Shown in pieces: positions 23,570-35,498 of a DNA stretch of 64,000 bases. Made by a program: the position numbers and the translations under genes. Numbering within the stretch: the stretch's first letter is position 1; every line of letters begins with the position of its first letter. The DNA is from Saccharomycopsis fibuligera x Saccharomycopsis cf. fibuligera (Eukaryota > Ascomycota > Saccharomycetes > Ascoideales > Saccharomycopsidaceae): the NCBI GenBank assembly GCA_001936135.1, contig CP012822.1, positions 930,001 through 994,000 on the forward strand, read 5' to 3'. Below the pieces are notes generated by a model. The model saw only the letters and a list, made by a program, of their open reading frames with translations. It searched no databases and was not told the DNA's origin.

Positions 23570-26500
23570 TCAAGCAAAAACATCTTCTTGATTAGCTTCT
23601 ACCTCAGTACCTTCAATCTCATTGAAAGTAATAAAATGCACTGGACGATGTGCCTCATGATAGAAAGGAATAGGAACATCCAACTTTAATCCAAATTCCA
23701 ACCTTTTGTCCCATGCAACCCCCATAAAGGCATAATTCCAAATATTTGTTTCTGGCACCAAGAAGTAACCCATGATCTTGTTAGTTAATAACATTTGAGC
23801 ATTAATGCCTAACTGTGGAGAATACCCTTCTGGAACATTAGACACAAGATCTTTGTTTTGTAAACCCCATTGCTGACCTCTCTCACTTAATGAGTAAGCG
23901 CTCAATGATACTGAACCTGGAGTGAATGAAACTACTAATGTGATGGCGGTGGCTGGATCCCATTTGCCTGCCCCAGAACCAGCATTAGCATTAGATGCAG
24001 CAAGTAATTTAGCGTGGGTGGTGACATCAATTGGTGACATGACGTTAGTGTCCACTGATTGAGTGTGCAACCATCCCAAAGGTTCCAAATCTTGCAAATA
24101 TTCATGGCCTGGTAAATTCTCAGCAAATTCAATACTTCTATTGTTCCCCAATTGTGGTGCTAGAACAATACATTTGATTTCCTTAACTTGCAAGTTGTCA
24201 CTTGGTGATTTCCCGTATAAAAACCCACCAATTTCTATTCTCATATCGGCAATTTCAACAAATTTTTTCAATAAATTTTGTGGAATTACATAGGTATATT
24301 TTTCTTCGCTGAAATCATCGCTACCAGATAAATATATGTTTTTGGCTCTAAGTGATAAACTAGCTGCAGAAATTGCACTATTTCTCCATTCGGTTTTTGA
24401 GGAAAATGTCTTTTGACCATAGTTGCTGGTGGTGACCGCAACAATTTCTTCACCATGAACATTGGTGGTTTTAGTAGTGACAGCAGTAAGTTGTTGTTGA
24501 CTTTGTTCATCAGGTTTCTCGCCTTCAATTTCAGCAATTTCTTGTCTTTTTACTGATGGCGCTTTGATTTCTTGACCAAGAATCAAATCACGAATTTCCG
24601 CTTGAGTCAAGGAAGCAACGTTAACGTTATTTCTCTTACCATAATCATTGAGAATCAAATCACGTAATTGAATTTCCACCTCGCTCCATTGTTGGTCACT
24701 AAATGATGGCCAAATATGGTGGTCTTGCGTAATAACTGAATTATCTGGACGTAGTATCAACTTAGCCTTTTCTTGATTAACATGTAATGCCCTTAGCAAC
24801 AAAATCAAACGCGAAAACGCAGTGTATGAGGAAATGGACTTCAACCAGTCGTCATACAAATTAAATAAAACCATTTGTGGTTCTTTGGCCTTCAAGATAA
24901 TATCTGCTAATTTTTCCACCTTCATTGCCGCTTGAAATGGTAACTGTAATTCGGATTGTCTAATTCTAATGTTAACGAAATCAAACATATGCACTTCCAA
25001 CGGATCCAACATCCCTCTTCTAGTAACAATCAACTGTTTAGGTTGTTCTTCTCTAGGCAATGAACGAATCAAGGCAGCGACTTCTTCAGCCGCTTTCCAT
25101 TTGGCTAATTGTCCCAACCGTTTTTGACCAGCCCACACTGAGGCATGAATAATCTTCAAAAACAACTGCCCCGTTCTTGGATTCATTATAAATACTGCAC
25201 CATTGATTGGCTTAGTGACCACATTTCCTTCAAATGTCTTGTGAACAATAACTCTATAAACATTAGTATCATCAATGAAAAACTGTGTCTCGTTACCAAA
25301 TAACTCCGCATAATTGTTCGAGTTCAAAAACGCCTCTTGTGCCTGTGCTTGATATAAATGCAACCCTTTACGAATTCTTTCTCTCAACACATATAATGCA
25401 GGATTAAGCTTCATCACTGTTCTCATTGCATTTTGCACCAATGGTTTGGCTCCAGGAAACCAGTTACCGTAAGTGTCATACATGTTGTATGCTAAATCAA
25501 CTCCAATCATTAATCCGGTTTCTGATGGGTACAAATTTGCTGGATCAGTAGTATAGTCCAAAAACTTGGAGCGCACATAACGTGAAATATCATGAGAATC
25601 ATAATCACCATAACGTAATTGGATATCAATCCAAAATTTGTTTGATTCAGTGGAATTGTATTCATCATTTTTGGTAAATAAGAACGAAGGTCTGCTGACT
25701 TTCCACTTAGCAGCACTTGTCAAGGTAATATCAGCGGAAGAAGAATTCATCTTGTATGATTTACGAGGATGAATAGCTTCTTTTTGAACCATATCTATTC
25801 CCAAAGTATTGGACTCTTTATCAAACACTTGGGCAATATCAAAAACAAGCGATTCATGAATTTTTTGCCACAAATGTGCTCTAAATGTTTGAATTAATGA
25901 AATTTTCAACGTTGGAATTTTACCATGAAGGAAAATACCAGTTAAATCTAATTGCACTTGGAAACCCACGTAAACATCAGCACGATTGATTGTTGGTGAC
26001 CACCATAGCGTAAAACGACGATTTGGAATTTGACTTAAACCCGATCTTTGAGCATTAGTCAATTTTTTAAACTTTAAAGATTCTTCAAATCCAGAAGCTT
26101 TTTCCCAAAACAAACCCTCCCAGGAGTCAAATCCAGTTGCTTTGAATAACGTATGCTCCAAAATGGTTTCTATACCACCCAAGGCTTGAATCACATCAGT
26201 GCGGTATGCATTCAAGTTCCATAATTTACCATCATGAAAAAAACTAGTCCACCAAAATGGATTGAAACGAGCCACTGAATATTCTTTAAATACTCTCCGC
26301 ACTCTATGACCTTTATCGTAGGCCAATGTATGACGTTCTTTTTGAAATAACGTACTGATACGAGGAATACCTTTATCCCAGTTCTCTTCCATATCTTCAA
26401 ACGCTAAACGACGATTCTGCTGGACGGCTTCTCTTCTTTTAATGGCATATTCTGCCCAAACTCTTTGAGAGTCAGTGAACTCCTCTTCCCATGACGGAAT

Positions 26501-29500
26501 GTATCTGTGAATTGTTGGAATGATTTTCTCAAATGTGTTCATTCCTGAACGGAAATGTGTAATACCAGTCTCAGTTTGCTGGGAGTATCTAAGATCCGAA
26601 GCAGGAATCAAGATGTGCGAAGCACTAAGCATTCCTAGCCCGCCAAGCTCTTTTGGAGTGTAGAAAACTGCTGGTGGGAAACGGTTAGGCATTTTGGAAT
26701 TAAGCCCCATTTTCACTCTTGTTTGGATCTTAGTTTCGCTCTTCACTAAAATGTCTAAAAGCTTTTCGGTAGAAATGACCGCTTCCCTATAATATGCAAA
26801 CAAGGCAACAACTGCAGTGTTCCACTTATTGGCAATTTTGGCAAATGTGGTTGCTCCCGATGACATCAAAATTTGACGGATTCGGTTGTTGAATTTCCTG
26901 ATATCTTCTTCAGAAACTTGCAAATATGCTCTTGCTGTACGTTCTTTAGTTTCTTGATTAATCAAGTTCCATGTCCCTTCTTTATCTGGAACATCGTCCG
27001 TCATTCTGCATTTAGGTAAAATTCTAATTTCAAAGCCACAAATGGTACATAGTAAATTTGGATTATCTTTACTGTACACTGATGCCAAGGTGTCTTCCCA
27101 CTTAATGTTAGCTAATGATTTGGGAATTCTTCCTTCAACTTCCCAAAAAACTGCTCTTCCAAGGTTAACGTCATGTCTCATTAATTTCATTCTTTGGTCT
27201 CTTGGCCAACAACGACGATTATTGTAACCAATAACATTCTCGAAGTTTGGATCTGGATTTTCAGACAAAAATTCTTGAATAAGCTCACTTGATTCTTCTT
27301 CGGTGAATCGGAAAAACATGTAAAATTTATCAAGATATCGGAAATAGTAACGTAACGGACTCTTCTTTTGCACTTCCAAGGACTTGAACTGCATAAAATC
27401 ATTTGGAGAATCAGGCGGACCAGCTAAATCAGTGGCTCTATCTAATCCCAATAACAACAAATCAAGCACTAATCCGTAGTATTGGAACAAGAATGAGGCA
27501 AATTTCAAACCTTTAAGTAGACCATAGCTATTCACATGGCTCATATCTTTATAACTCAACGTAACATTATTTTTAGCAGTTAAATAGTCAGCAATGTTTG
27601 GATCCATAATCAATCTTAAGAGTCTGTTAAGTAATGTGAAGTCAATTTTCTCGGCAAATTTATCTAAGGTAGATTGCAACATCACATTACATTCACCATG
27701 TTCAGTTTCCCAAACACCGTCCAAATTGTTTATTCCCTGACACCATTTATAAGCCAACAATTGAGGAATTTCACTATCGCTTGGCTTGATCCAGTTAGGG
27801 AAAAGTTGTCTTCGATCACTTTCAAACCAAAGATACTGATCCAAATAAGCATCAGTAATTTTTTCCAACGGATCAACTTCATACGTCGGCGTAATATAGT
27901 CATAATGATCCATCATTTCAATTTGCACTTCTTTGAATACTCGTTGAGTCAAAATAAATTTTTTAATTCTGCTCAACGTTTCATGTGGATTATCATACGC
28001 TTGCTCTATTAAAGAAAGTTCTTCTTTTTGAGTAGAGTTTAATCTTCCCTGCGAAGTAAACGATTCTTTCAAACTATCGAGCGCCAAAATTAAAATCTTG
28101 GTATCATGCTTGTAACTAAGCGGCGGAAACGCAATTGGTTGAAAATTTCTGCTTTCTAACCAATGCACCACGTTAGAATAGATTGCCACTGCTTCATCAG
28201 TGGAAACGTATGGTCCATCTTTCTGAAAGTTTGCTTGTCTCAATTGCTCGTTCTTCAACCATAATCTGGTCAATCTGCCCAAATTCTTCTTAGCCACTGT
28301 TTTTTCTACATTGGTGCCATTCTTAATTCTGTCTCTGTTATAATAAGCAACGGATATCCAACCATCAGACTTAGCCTTGATGTATCTCTCAATAATTTTC
28401 TCGATAGGTTCGGGCAATCCGGGTACTTTCCAAGGAATGTTAGCCTTCCAGCATCTCCAAGCCTCACTTAAATGTTGCAATATAGTTTTCGATTTATTTT
28501 GCTTGATACCATCAGGAATCATATCCAAGATATCATGCATCACGGAGTCTCTCAACTCCAAATCGTAATAGGAATCAACTCTTTGCTTAGTAATTGTCTT
28601 GGCAGATTCTTTAGAATGACGACCTTCAAATTGTCTAGTTAACAAATTCCCTAACCACCTTTCCAACAATGGGATAATACCTCTTAAAAAGAAAATCCAA
28701 ACTCTCCAAGCAGGTTGCCAAAACCCACATCCTGGACCTTTACCTATTGTGGTATTGAACTTATAATATACAACATGCTTCAAATCCTTGCATGTTCTTA
28801 TTTGATGCATCACTTTATACTTGTGTCGGTAGATCCCCGTTAATTGACCCAAGTGGTTCAAAATGTAGTAGATACCATCCGCAAGCTGGAATGCATCCAC
28901 GTTACCGAGTCTATACTGAACATGTGCATCCACAAGCAATTTAACAATTTTCAAGATTTCTCTAATCAAATGGAACGCGTTACCAAATCTAGATCTTTTT
29001 CTTTCCTTGGTTGTTAATGTCTTTGTTGGCTTCAAATTAAAATTATAGTCCAAATGCAAATAAGTTAAACCTTTTCTATGTATAAGAAGATTCAACATAT
29101 TATGACCTTGTTTAACCACTTGCAAACCGGCTTCAAGCCAATCAATAGTAGTTTGTTGAAAAAATTTGGTGTTTTTCAATGATTTGAGCAATTTGATTTT
29201 TTTTACAGATCTAGTGGTCTTGGGGTTTTTGGAATGCAACTCATTAGCTACATAGGTTTTGAGTAATTTTTGATACGATACTCTTACTTTAACTGGATAT
29301 TCTCGCGGTGGATGTTCCATGTACCAAGGCTTGACTAAAGCAACGTCTTCTGCTCTGACCATATTTCCGGAACGACGATTGAATGGATATGGAGCCCACC
29401 ATAACTCTATGCCATTTTTGGTATCTTCATCTTCTAATGGTTCATCTTGCAAAAATGCCTTTATTTTGCTTGGCGGTAAGGCAAAACCATCATCTAAGTC

Positions 29501-30880
29501 TTCTCCTGATTCTTCATCGAAATTTAAGTTTTCGAAAGTATCCACTCTTTCGTCAAACGCGCGTAAGGAAACTGGGCTATAAGACGATTCAAAGTGAAAT
29601 GCCGGCACTTCTGGGTCATCATTCTTGATATATGTGAGGAACGGGCTATGATACCAACTAATGGCCACTGACTTGGTAGACAGATTGTATAAGAAGGGAA
29701 ATGCAATTCTATACTCGGTTCTGATCGGCACTCTGAAGATAATACGATCTATTGAATTGAATTCATCAAAATCCTCCATCTCTGGATCAATATCCTTATA
29801 TAGTGGTTCAAATTTAGGTCCACCAGGAATAGCCATATTCAAAGCTTTTGCGGTAAAGAATGCTTTTTTTTCAAACAAGTAAAAATAATTAGGATCAAAG
29901 ATCTCCGGTATAAGGGGGGTAGCTAACCTGTACAAATCCGACATTTGCTTCAAGTTTAAATTCCATTTTCGGTATGATTCCCCATTGACAAATTGCAAAT
30001 CATCAATCAATGGCTTGTAGTCATATAACCATTCAAAAACATGTTTATCTTCTTCTTCGTCCAATTCCAATTGTATGGCATCCAACGGTTCTAAATCCAA
30101 TAAATTCTCACTATAATTCAATGGTGGTTCTTCATCATCAAATGGCGGGAACCTCATTCTTTTGAAATGTTTACGGTCTCTTTTTTCTCGGCGCATCATA
30201 AGCCACATGGTGGCCCATTGTGAAGTGTAAATTGGTTCAATGACTCTAGGTATCTCGTTAACAAAAGTGATGGCCCCCGTATGATGATACAACACTTTAA
30301 CTTCCTTGACTTGTTCCCATGGCTGAGGCATGTTTTCAATCAACTTTAATATAGCGTGAGGCATGTATTTGAGAGAACCGAGAAATGATCGCTTATCAGC
30401 TTGAAATTTTTTAGATGACATGTCGCCGTGATCAGTGATGATTTTGCGCAAATGTTCTGGTGGCATATCGGCTTTAGCCAACTGTACTAGTCCGGATTTC
30501 TTCCGATTACTGCTATTACTTTTGAAGCTGGTGCCATAGCGTCTTTTTTGCAACTGTAGCCATTTCTTTTTCCTTATATCTAGCTGCTCTCTGGTGTTGT
30601 TATTATTCACAGCGCCAAAGAAGTCTGGAGGAGGTGGGATAGAGTCGTCCATGCCTGGAGGCGGAGGCGGCGGCAAATCACTTCCCGGTGGGGGAGGCGG
30701 TAGTCCAGATGGTGACGTATCATGATGATCGAAAGGTAGTCCTGGTGGCGGTGGTAGGTCTGGTTCTAATGGTGTAATTGATGTCGATGACGATGATGGT
30801 TCAAATCCAGGTGGTGGTGGGGGAGGAGGAGGAGGAGCATTACCGTCTCCTTCATCCATGCCTGGAGGTTTTCCGTTCAT
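23570..30880 (-). CDS. PRP8: Pre-mRNA splicing factor Prp8 (U5 snRNP core)
   Basis: A single uninterrupted frame of 2436 residues, the usual Prp8 size (2413 in S. cerevisiae). Prp8 forms the cavity that holds the U2/U6/U5 catalytic RNA core and the splice sites. The order is as expected: a proline-rich N-terminus (residues about 10-95), the large N-terminal domain starting near [14 protein letters not shown], reverse-transcriptase-like and linker domains, endonuclease-like domain, RNase H-like domain, and a C-terminal Jab1/MPN domain (from about residue 2190) that regulates Brr2. Sequence conservation is extremely high throughout (for example [19 protein letters not shown]). Codons are AT-rich at third positions, in contrast to the GC-rich genes that begin 1.3 kb away. 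Divergent from SDH6. Confidence 0.99.
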   Translation of the reverse strand: MNGKPPGMDEGDGNAPPPPPPPPPGFEPSSSSTSITPLEPDLPPPPGLPFDHHDTSPSGLPPPPPGSDLPPPPPPGMDDSIPPPPDFFGAVNNNNTREQLDIRKKKWLQLQKRRYGTSFKSNSSNRKKSGLVQLAKADMPPEHLRKIITDHGDMSSKKFQADKRSFLGSLKYMPHAILKLIENMPQPWEQVKEVKVLYHHTGAITFVNEIPRVIEPIYTSQWATMWLMMRREKRDRKHFKRMRFPPFDDEEPPLNYSENLLDLEPLDAIQLELDEEEDKHVFEWLYDYKPLIDDLQFVNGESYRKWNLNLKQMSDLYRLATPLIPEIFDPNYFYLFEKKAFFTAKALNMAIPGGPKFEPLYKDIDPEMEDFDEFNSIDRIIFRVPIRTEYRIAFPFLYNLSTKSVAISWYHSPFLTYIKNDDPEVPAFHFESSYSPVSLRAFDERVDTFENLNFDEESGEDLDDGFALPPSKIKAFLQDEPLEDEDTKNGIELWWAPYPFNRRSGNMVRAEDVALVKPWYMEHPPREYPVKVRVSYQKLLKTYVANELHSKNPKTTRSVKKIKLLKSLKNTKFFQQTTIDWLEAGLQVVKQGHNMLNLLIHRKGLTYLHLDYNFNLKPTKTLTTKERKRSRFGNAFHLIREILKIVKLLVDAHVQYRLGNVDAFQLADGIYYILNHLGQLTGIYRHKYKVMHQIRTCKDLKHVVYYKFNTTIGKGPGCGFWQPAWRVWIFFLRGIIPLLERWLGNLLTRQFEGRHSKESAKTITKQRVDSYYDLELRDSVMHDILDMIPDGIKQNKSKTILQHLSEAWRCWKANIPWKVPGLPEPIEKIIERYIKAKSDGWISVAYYNRDRIKNGTNVEKTVAKKNLGRLTRLWLKNEQLRQANFQKDGPYVSTDEAVAIYSNVVHWLESRNFQPIAFPPLSYKHDTKILILALDSLKESFTSQGRLNSTQKEELSLIEQAYDNPHETLSRIKKFILTQRVFKEVQIEMMDHYDYITPTYEVDPLEKITDAYLDQYLWFESDRRQLFPNWIKPSDSEIPQLLAYKWCQGINNLDGVWETEHGECNVMLQSTLDKFAEKIDFTLLNRLLRLIMDPNIADYLTAKNNVTLSYKDMSHVNSYGLLKGLKFASFLFQYYGLVLDLLLLGLDRATDLAGPPDSPNDFMQFKSLEVQKKSPLRYYFRYLDKFYMFFRFTEEESSELIQEFLSENPDPNFENVIGYNNRRCWPRDQRMKLMRHDVNLGRAVFWEVEGRIPKSLANIKWEDTLASVYSKDNPNLLCTICGFEIRILPKCRMTDDVPDKEGTWNLINQETKERTARAYLQVSEEDIRKFNNRIRQILMSSGATTFAKIANKWNTAVVALFAYYREAVISTEKLLDILVKSETKIQTRVKMGLNSKMPNRFPPAVFYTPKELGGLGMLSASHILIPASDLRYSQQTETGITHFRSGMNTFEKIIPTIHRYIPSWEEEFTDSQRVWAEYAIKRREAVQQNRRLAFEDMEENWDKGIPRISTLFQKERHTLAYDKGHRVRRVFKEYSVARFNPFWWTSFFHDGKLWNLNAYRTDVIQALGGIETILEHTLFKATGFDSWEGLFWEKASGFEESLKFKKLTNAQRSGLSQIPNRRFTLWWSPTINRADVYVGFQVQLDLTGIFLHGKIPTLKISLIQTFRAHLWQKIHESLVFDIAQVFDKESNTLGIDMVQKEAIHPRKSYKMNSSSADITLTSAAKWKVSRPSFLFTKNDEYNSTESNKFWIDIQLRYGDYDSHDISRYVRSKFLDYTTDPANLYPSETGLMIGVDLAYNMYDTYGNWFPGAKPLVQNAMRTVMKLNPALYVLRERIRKGLHLYQAQAQEAFLNSNNYAELFGNETQFFIDDTNVYRVIVHKTFEGNVVTKPINGAVFIMNPRTGQLFLKIIHASVWAGQKRLGQLAKWKAAEEVAALIRSLPREEQPKQLIVTRRGMLDPLEVHMFDFVNIRIRQSELQLPFQAAMKVEKLADIILKAKEPQMVLFNLYDDWLKSISSYTAFSRLILLLRALHVNQEKAKLILRPDNSVITQDHHIWPSFSDQQWSEVEIQLRDLILNDYGKRNNVNVASLTQAEIRDLILGQEIKAPSVKRQEIAEIEGEKPDEQSQQQLTAVTTKTTNVHGEEIVAVTTSNYGQKTFSSKTEWRNSAISAASLSLRAKNIYLSGSDDFSEEKYTYVIPQNLLKKFVEIADMRIEIGGFLYGKSPSDNLQVKEIKCIVLAPQLGNNRSIEFAENLPGHEYLQDLEPLGWLHTQSVDTNVMSPIDVTTHAKLLAASNANAGSGAGKWDPATAITLVVSFTPGSVSLSAYSLSERGQQWGLQNKDLVSNVPEGYSPQLGINAQMLLTNKIMGYFLVPETNIWNYAFMGVAWDKRLEFGLKLDVPIPFYHEAHRPVHFITFNEIEGTEVEANQEDVFA

Positions 30881-31294
30881 GATTTGTGTAAACCAGCTAT
30901 TGAAAAAATAGTCCAGGTAATACGTGAGGCTTGTTAAATTGAGCTCTATGGCCTGTCTGTAGCCATGAAAAGACGCGAATTTGTCTCTTCAACACACACT
31001 AACCTCTGTCTATATTTCATTTCTAGTATTTTTGTATTTTTATTTTTTTGGTTCCTCTAGATGAGATCCTATTTTACCCGACCGTCCACTGCAGCATACC
31101 AATTCGAGAACAGTCACGGGGGCTCCTTCGGAACTCGTTCTCATCATCGGCAACTCAAAGGCTTTTCAAGACATATATGGATATTACTGAGACGATAATG
31201 TGAATCCGGGGATGACTGATTGTCGGTACAGACTTGCACATTGCGAAGAACAGGCTAGCACCATTTACAGACAAATAGACGCATAGTACACAAC
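30881..31294. promoter_or_regulatory. Divergent promoter region PRP8/SDH6
   Basis: 414 bp between the PRP8 start codon (minus) and the SDH6 start codon (plus). It should serve both genes. A T-rich tract lies at 31030-31050. No clear TATA or known factor site is apparent. Confidence 0.5.
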
Positions 31295-31845
31295 ATGGCT
31301 AGACTTTCAGGGTTGCAGAAAGAAGGTATGCACGCGTGCACTCAGATCAGATTCACATCTGCTCTATCTATTATTCTCCTTCTTGCTTCTTCAGTGCAGC
31401 GTACTAACATGAGAATCTTATTCTAGTGATACACTTTTACAGAAAATGCGTGAGATGCATATATACAAAGCCGGTGGTATGTAACAGGTCTAACAATTAG
31501 TTATTGATCAAACCAGTCCAGTGCAGACACTACTCGCTGCCTGCTATTCAAGTCGTTGGGCAGAGAACAGGGCCTTCGGCAGGACGACTCATCCGCAGCT
31601 GAATGCTAACCGCAGCTTATCTAGGGCAACCAATCACACTTCCGGGATTATATAAGGTATGCGTTTTTGTTTCTGTTGATGTTCATTTTGAAATTGCGGC
31701 ACAATACTGATTATGATATAGACTAGAATTCGGCAGATTCAGAACATTGCCTAAGCGGGATTTCGCTACCATTGAGCATTTGCTACGAACTGGGTTCAGA
31801 AAGTTTGAAATGTTTTCAAAAAAAGAAATCAAAGATGTTCACTGA
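31295..31845 (+). CDS. SDH6: Succinate dehydrogenase assembly factor Sdh6/SDHAF1, four exons
   Basis: Model: exons 31295-31325, 31427-31476, 31625-31656 and 31722-31845, total 237 nt, 78 residues. The product starts MARLSGLQKEVIHFYRKCVR and contains TKPVGNQSHFRDYI and LPKRDFATIEHLLRTG. It aligns without gaps to S. cerevisiae Sdh6 (RLSGLQKEVLHLYR, KPKENQVNFVNYI, LPRKDFTTIEHLLRVG). Sdh6 is a mitochondrial LYR protein that helps insert iron-sulfur clusters into the Sdh2 subunit of complex II. All introns have GTATGC/GTATGT donors, branch points TACTAAC (31402), TGCTAAC (31604) and TACTGAT (31705), and TAG acceptors; each join keeps frame. The LYR tripeptide is FYR here. No exon but the last is long enough to show as an ORF, so the gene is easily missed. 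Confidence 0.93.
31326..31426 (+). other. SDH6 intron 1 (101 nt)
   Basis: Donor GTATGC, branch point TACTAAC at 31402-31408, acceptor TTCTAG. Splits the GTG codon of Val11 after its first base. Confidence 0.9.
31477..31624 (+). other. SDH6 intron 2 (148 nt)
   Basis: Donor GTATGT, branch point TGCTAAC at 31604-31610, acceptor ATCTAG. It falls between codons, joining KPV to GNQ. Confidence 0.9.
31657..31721 (+). other. SDH6 intron 3 (65 nt)
   Basis: Donor GTATGC, weak branch point TACTGAT at 31705-31711, acceptor ATATAG. Joins AG to A to give an arginine codon in DYIRLEFG. Confidence 0.88.
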
Positions 31846-32143
31846 GTATTGTGGACATGGCAACAATGAGTCCGTGTTCATCAATCTCAGCGCCACCAAT
31901 GATTGCTTACGCTCGTGCATATATCTCCAAAACGCTGCTGTTTCAGCGTCTTGATATTTCTAAAGTTAAGTTCCTCATCGTTTCGTGTATATAATTTTGA
32001 GAATAGCAATAGTAATGATGATGACAATAATAACGATAGCTTGCTGTCCCGCTATTTCACACATGTGTCTCATGCTACACCTTCGTACACCATACACCAT
32101 TGCCTCATAACATTTACAGAACCAACTCGTCAAGTGGCCTCTC

Positions 32144-33877
32144 TCACTTTCCAGCGACAGCCAACATCTCCTCCACATCAACAATCTTCTCCCTGACCTT
32201 TCCCATCTCAGCGCCCCTCTGCCTTTCTACTCTGTCGATTTTTTTCCAGTCATCCCACGTAGTATACCGAACCCCGTGCGCTTCCAACTCCCCAACAATC
32301 CCACTAAACCCGTCCTTAGGTTCCAAAAACCTGGAACCTGCGGCAGGCTTCGTCTCAATGTCTTTGAGGATCTCTTCAGCAGTGGCGAACGAATCCATCA
32401 TGGTGGTGGCGATGACTCCCTTGGGACCATGCTTGATCCATCCGGAAACATAAACACCTTCCAATGCTTGCTCTTCTGCGCTGCTGCTGCCACTGTTGCT
32501 GCTGCAGCAGCTGCCAACAACCCTGCTGTTGATGTTTGGCACCACGCCTCTCTTTGCATCAAACTCAATACCCAAGTCCTCCTTCATCCCACGCAAAGGC
32601 TCGCCCAAGTATCCGATACTCGTAATAAGCAACTCGTTCTTGAACGATACCGTCTTGTCCGTGGGGATGACTGCGGCAGTGGCAGCGCCACTGCCGACGT
32701 CTGTTTCGACTGGGCGGTTTACTGTGAATTTCGTAGATGAGAGGAGGGTCGAGGGGTTGTACTTTGAAGGGTAGACTTCGACTGGAGATTTGTAGTACTC
32801 CAACGACCACGTTTTGCCATTGCCATCGTGCTGCTGCTGCTGCTGCTGCTGCTTTGCATACTTGTCAAGCATATCCAATCTCCGCTTATCCAACCGCGAC
32901 AAGCCGGCTTTGACCAACCTGATTGGCTCCAACACTGCCTCCTCGACGCCCTGGAACCGCACCCCAAACTTCGCGCCCAACTCGAGCAACTCCCTCAACT
33001 CCTTGTTGGTGAACGCGCTTTGCAAGAAGCCTCTCCGCGCGACGATCCTCACGTTCTTCACCGTGCTCTTCCGGAGCGCCAGGAGCGCCACTGGCGATAT
33101 GTCAGTCTTGGACCAAACCGCATCGGGCGGGGCAAGGAGAACCCGGGCAATGTCGAGGGCGACGTTACCGTTGCCGATGATGGTGACGTCTTCGACTTGG
33201 TCAAGCGGTGGGGCGAGGCGCTGCTGGGACGGGAGGCCATTGTACCAGCCGACGAACTTGCGCGCTGAGACTATACCGCCGCCAGCAGGACCGCTGGCGG
33301 CGCCTGGGGCACTGTGGCGAGCCCCCTTGATGGAGAGCGTCTTCTCGCGGGTGCACCCGTAGGCAAAAACCAAGATGTTGTAGTTTTGCTTCAAACTGGC
33401 CAAGCGCAAGTCTCTGCCCACCTCGATGTTTCCGTAAAAGCTGACCCTGCTGGCGGGGCCTTCACCGCTGTCCGCGTTTTCGGTTGCGTTTGGCTCTGGT
33501 CTTTTTGACGCGCTCTGGTTCAACGAGCCAGCGTGCTCGACAATCTCTTCGAACTTGTCCTCGCAGTTCTTCACCTCGGGGTGATCTGGAGCAACGCCGT
33601 ACCGGGACAATCCAAACGGAATCGGCAACTTCTCGAACACGTCCACCTGCAACCGTCTGGCCGGGCTGTGCTTCTGCAAGAGGTGGAGTATGGTGTAGAA
33701 TGACGAGGGACCAGAGCCCACCACTGCGATCTGGACTGGTTTCGGCGGCGGCAGCGGCGGCAGCAGTGGCTGCTGCTGCTGGCCAGCCGGAGAGGATGAG
33801 TATTGGCAGAGCTGGAGGAGCAGCGCGGCCCTGGGCTGGACTCGCGCGAGGGGTCTTCTTCTTGCGGCACTGAGCAT
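32144..33877 (-). CDS. ARH1: Mitochondrial NADPH-adrenodoxin/ferredoxin reductase
   Basis: 577-residue flavoprotein that passes electrons from NADPH to the ferredoxin Yah1 for iron-sulfur cluster and heme A synthesis in the matrix. The N-terminus (MLSAARRRPLARVQPRAALL) is a typical arginine-rich presequence. The FAD-binding motif is GSGPSSFYTILHLL (about residue 53), followed by PFGLSRYGVAPDHPEVKNCE, and the NADPH-binding motif is GNGNVALDIARVLL. The C-terminal YVSGWIKHGPKGVIATTMMD is also characteristic. Compared with the S. cerevisiae protein (493 residues) there are insertions: a GPAGGG loop, a polyglutamine run (CAG/GCTGCT tract near 32830-32850), and Ser/Gly/Cys-rich loops. It is very GC-rich, unlike PRP8 next door. 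Essential in S. cerevisiae. Confidence 0.97.
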   Translation of the reverse strand: MLSAARRRPLARVQPRAALLLQLCQYSSSPAGQQQQPLLPPLPPPKPVQIAVVGSGPSSFYTILHLLQKHSPARRLQVDVFEKLPIPFGLSRYGVAPDHPEVKNCEDKFEEIVEHAGSLNQSASKRPEPNATENADSGEGPASRVSFYGNIEVGRDLRLASLKQNYNILVFAYGCTREKTLSIKGARHSAPGAASGPAGGGIVSARKFVGWYNGLPSQQRLAPPLDQVEDVTIIGNGNVALDIARVLLAPPDAVWSKTDISPVALLALRKSTVKNVRIVARRGFLQSAFTNKELRELLELGAKFGVRFQGVEEAVLEPIRLVKAGLSRLDKRRLDMLDKYAKQQQQQQQHDGNGKTWSLEYYKSPVEVYPSKYNPSTLLSSTKFTVNRPVETDVGSGAATAAVIPTDKTVSFKNELLITSIGYLGEPLRGMKEDLGIEFDAKRGVVPNINSRVVGSCCSSNSGSSSAEEQALEGVYVSGWIKHGPKGVIATTMMDSFATAEEILKDIETKPAAGSRFLEPKDGFSGIVGELEAHGVRYTTWDDWKKIDRVERQRGAEMGKVREKIVDVEEMLAVAGK

Positions 33878-34151
33878 CTTGGACGGTATCGAGCGATGCT
33901 GGAAGATGCTGAGCGATATTGGACGATGTTTCCTCTGCAGCGTCTTTCTCTGCCTTCCTGTTGTGTGCTGGCGCCGTTCTGTCGTCAGTCATACTAGCGA
34001 TTCTTTTGCTGCTGGCGCGCAAGTAGAAGAAGAAAGAAAAATAAAAAAAAAAAAAAGGAGCAGATTCCATGTACCACTGCCACGGTTGCTTGGGCGATGG
34101 CGAGAAACTAATAAATTTATAAATTCACACGCGCCGGCGGCAGTAATTCCA

Positions 34152-34922
34152 ATGCTGCCAACCGCCGCTGCAACCACCAGGACAAGGACACCAGGACAAG
34201 GACACCAGGATTCCAGCAGCGCCCAGCAGCAAGAACAGCCACTGCCGAACAGAGAGATGCCCGCCGTGGAAGAGATACCAAGAGGCTCGGACCCGAACGT
34301 GTACTTCAGCTCCTCGATCAACCTCAAAGCATCGAAGTCGATGTACAGCAGCTCCAGCAGCGGACAGACCCGCAAGCGGATGGCTGCCGGCTCGTACAAC
34401 GTCAGCCAGCTCGAGGCCAATGCGCGGGACAGCTCCATCAACGAGAGCTTGATAGAAACGCGGAAGTCGATCAAGCGGCACCAGGAAATCGACCGGGAGA
34501 ACTACAGCGACCAGAACCAGCAGGTGCGCGTGGAGCTACCGCGGTCGGGACTCAACATCAGCTTCAGGGACTTCAACAGCGACCACTACCCGATCTTCGA
34601 CTTGATAACGTACTCGAGCAACGTCAACAAGAACGCGAACTCGCGCCGGTTCAAGTTGGGCCAGACGCCGGCCACACGGAAGATTCTCACGTCGAGAAAA
34701 ACCATCAACAACTACATGGACGAGGACGTGGAGCACGCCAGGCTCATAAAGAGCGACAGCCTCTACTCGAACGCCGAGGACGAGTTGTCGCTTCCGGGGA
34801 AGAAGTTGTGCTCCATATGCGGCAGTAATGCCCCCAACCGCTGTGTTCGGTGCGGGGCGCGGTTCTGCGGCGTGAAGTGTTCGACCATACACAAAGAGGC
34901 CCGGTGCTCGGGGTACTACTGA
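34152..34922 (+). CDS. VPS71: SWR1-complex subunit Vps71/Swc6 (zf-HIT protein)
   Basis: The C-terminus is a HIT-type zinc finger (CSICGSNAPNRC, CGARFCGVKC, then HKEARC) as in Vps71/Swc6, which with Arp6 is needed for the SWR1 complex to deposit H2A.Z. The start chosen is ATG 34152 (256 residues), the first ATG in frame; the frame extends 5' with no ATG. ATG 34257 (MPAVEEIPRGSDPNVYFSS, 221 residues) is an equally good or better candidate because the segment between them is low-complexity and contains the only in-frame CTG. From 34257 on, all 13 leucines use CTC, TTG, CTA or CTT and none CTG, although the gene is GC-rich. Divergent from ARH1. CTG/CCG triplet repeats follow directly after the stop codon. 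Confidence 0.88.
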   Translation: MLPTAAATTRTRTPGQGHQDSSSAQQQEQPLPNREMPAVEEIPRGSDPNVYFSSSINLKASKSMYSSSSSGQTRKRMAAGSYNVSQLEANARDSSINESLIETRKSIKRHQEIDRENYSDQNQQVRVELPRSGLNISFRDFNSDHYPIFDLITYSSNVNKNANSRRFKLGQTPATRKILTSRKTINNYMDEDVEHARLIKSDSLYSNAEDELSLPGKKLCSICGSNAPNRCVRCGARFCGVKCSTIHKEARCSGYY

Positions 34923-35162
34923 GGCGGGCGCCAGCGTTGCAAGCTGCTGCTGCCGCTGCTGCCGCTGCTGCCAATGCCGCCGCCAATGCTGCTGCTACGC
35001 GCGGTGGGATTCAATCCATAGCCAAATCGTGTAATGAAATACCATACGTACATATACTGATACAGAAACATTAACTATTTGAAAACAAACATGCCGACCG
35101 ACTCTGGCTTTTTTTTTTATTTATGGCGCCGCAGCTGTAGTGGGAAAAGACAACCGGCCCGC

Positions 35163-35498
35163 TTAGTCGAACAAGCCGAAGCCCATGTCGTCGTCAGATT
35201 CTTCGGCCTCTTCCTCTTGTTTTTCTTCAGCAGCGGCTTCGTCGCCGCCGGCGGCAGCACCAGCGGCACCAGCGGCACCGGCGGCGGCAGCGCCGCCAGA
35301 TGGCAAGGAGCCCAACTTCTCGGAACCGGCGGCAATCAACTCTTGCACGGTCTTGCCCTCAAGAGAGGCCAAGAGGGACTCGGCTCTGGCGGCCTCGAAT
35401 TCAGCACCGACGGCTTCAATGACTTCCTGGACGTCCTTGAGGGATGGTGCGGCGTTTCCACCTTCGACTAATAAGAGATAAGCAGCGAGATACTTCAT
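35163..35498 (-). CDS. RPP2B: 60S acidic ribosomal stalk protein P2
   Basis: 111 residues, starting [19 protein letters not shown] and closing with the invariant stalk tail [12 protein letters not shown] that recruits translation factors. The Ala/Gly hinge (AAAAGAAGAAGAAAGG) and acidic segment precede the tail. The N-terminus matches S. cerevisiae Rpp2B (LLVQGGNAAPS) better than Rpp2A. No intron. It shares its upstream region with RPS15, a head-to-head pair of ribosomal protein genes. Confidence 0.96.
   Translation of the reverse strand: MKYLAAYLLLVEGGNAAPSLKDVQEVIEAVGAEFEAARAESLLASLEGKTVQELIAAGSEKLGSLPSGGAAAAGAAGAAGAAAGGDEAAAEEKQEEEAEESDDDMGFGLFD

Noticed and set aside
33879-34151. Upstream extension of the VPS71 frame
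   Set aside because: There is no ATG in it, and it overlaps the promoter region shared with ARH1.
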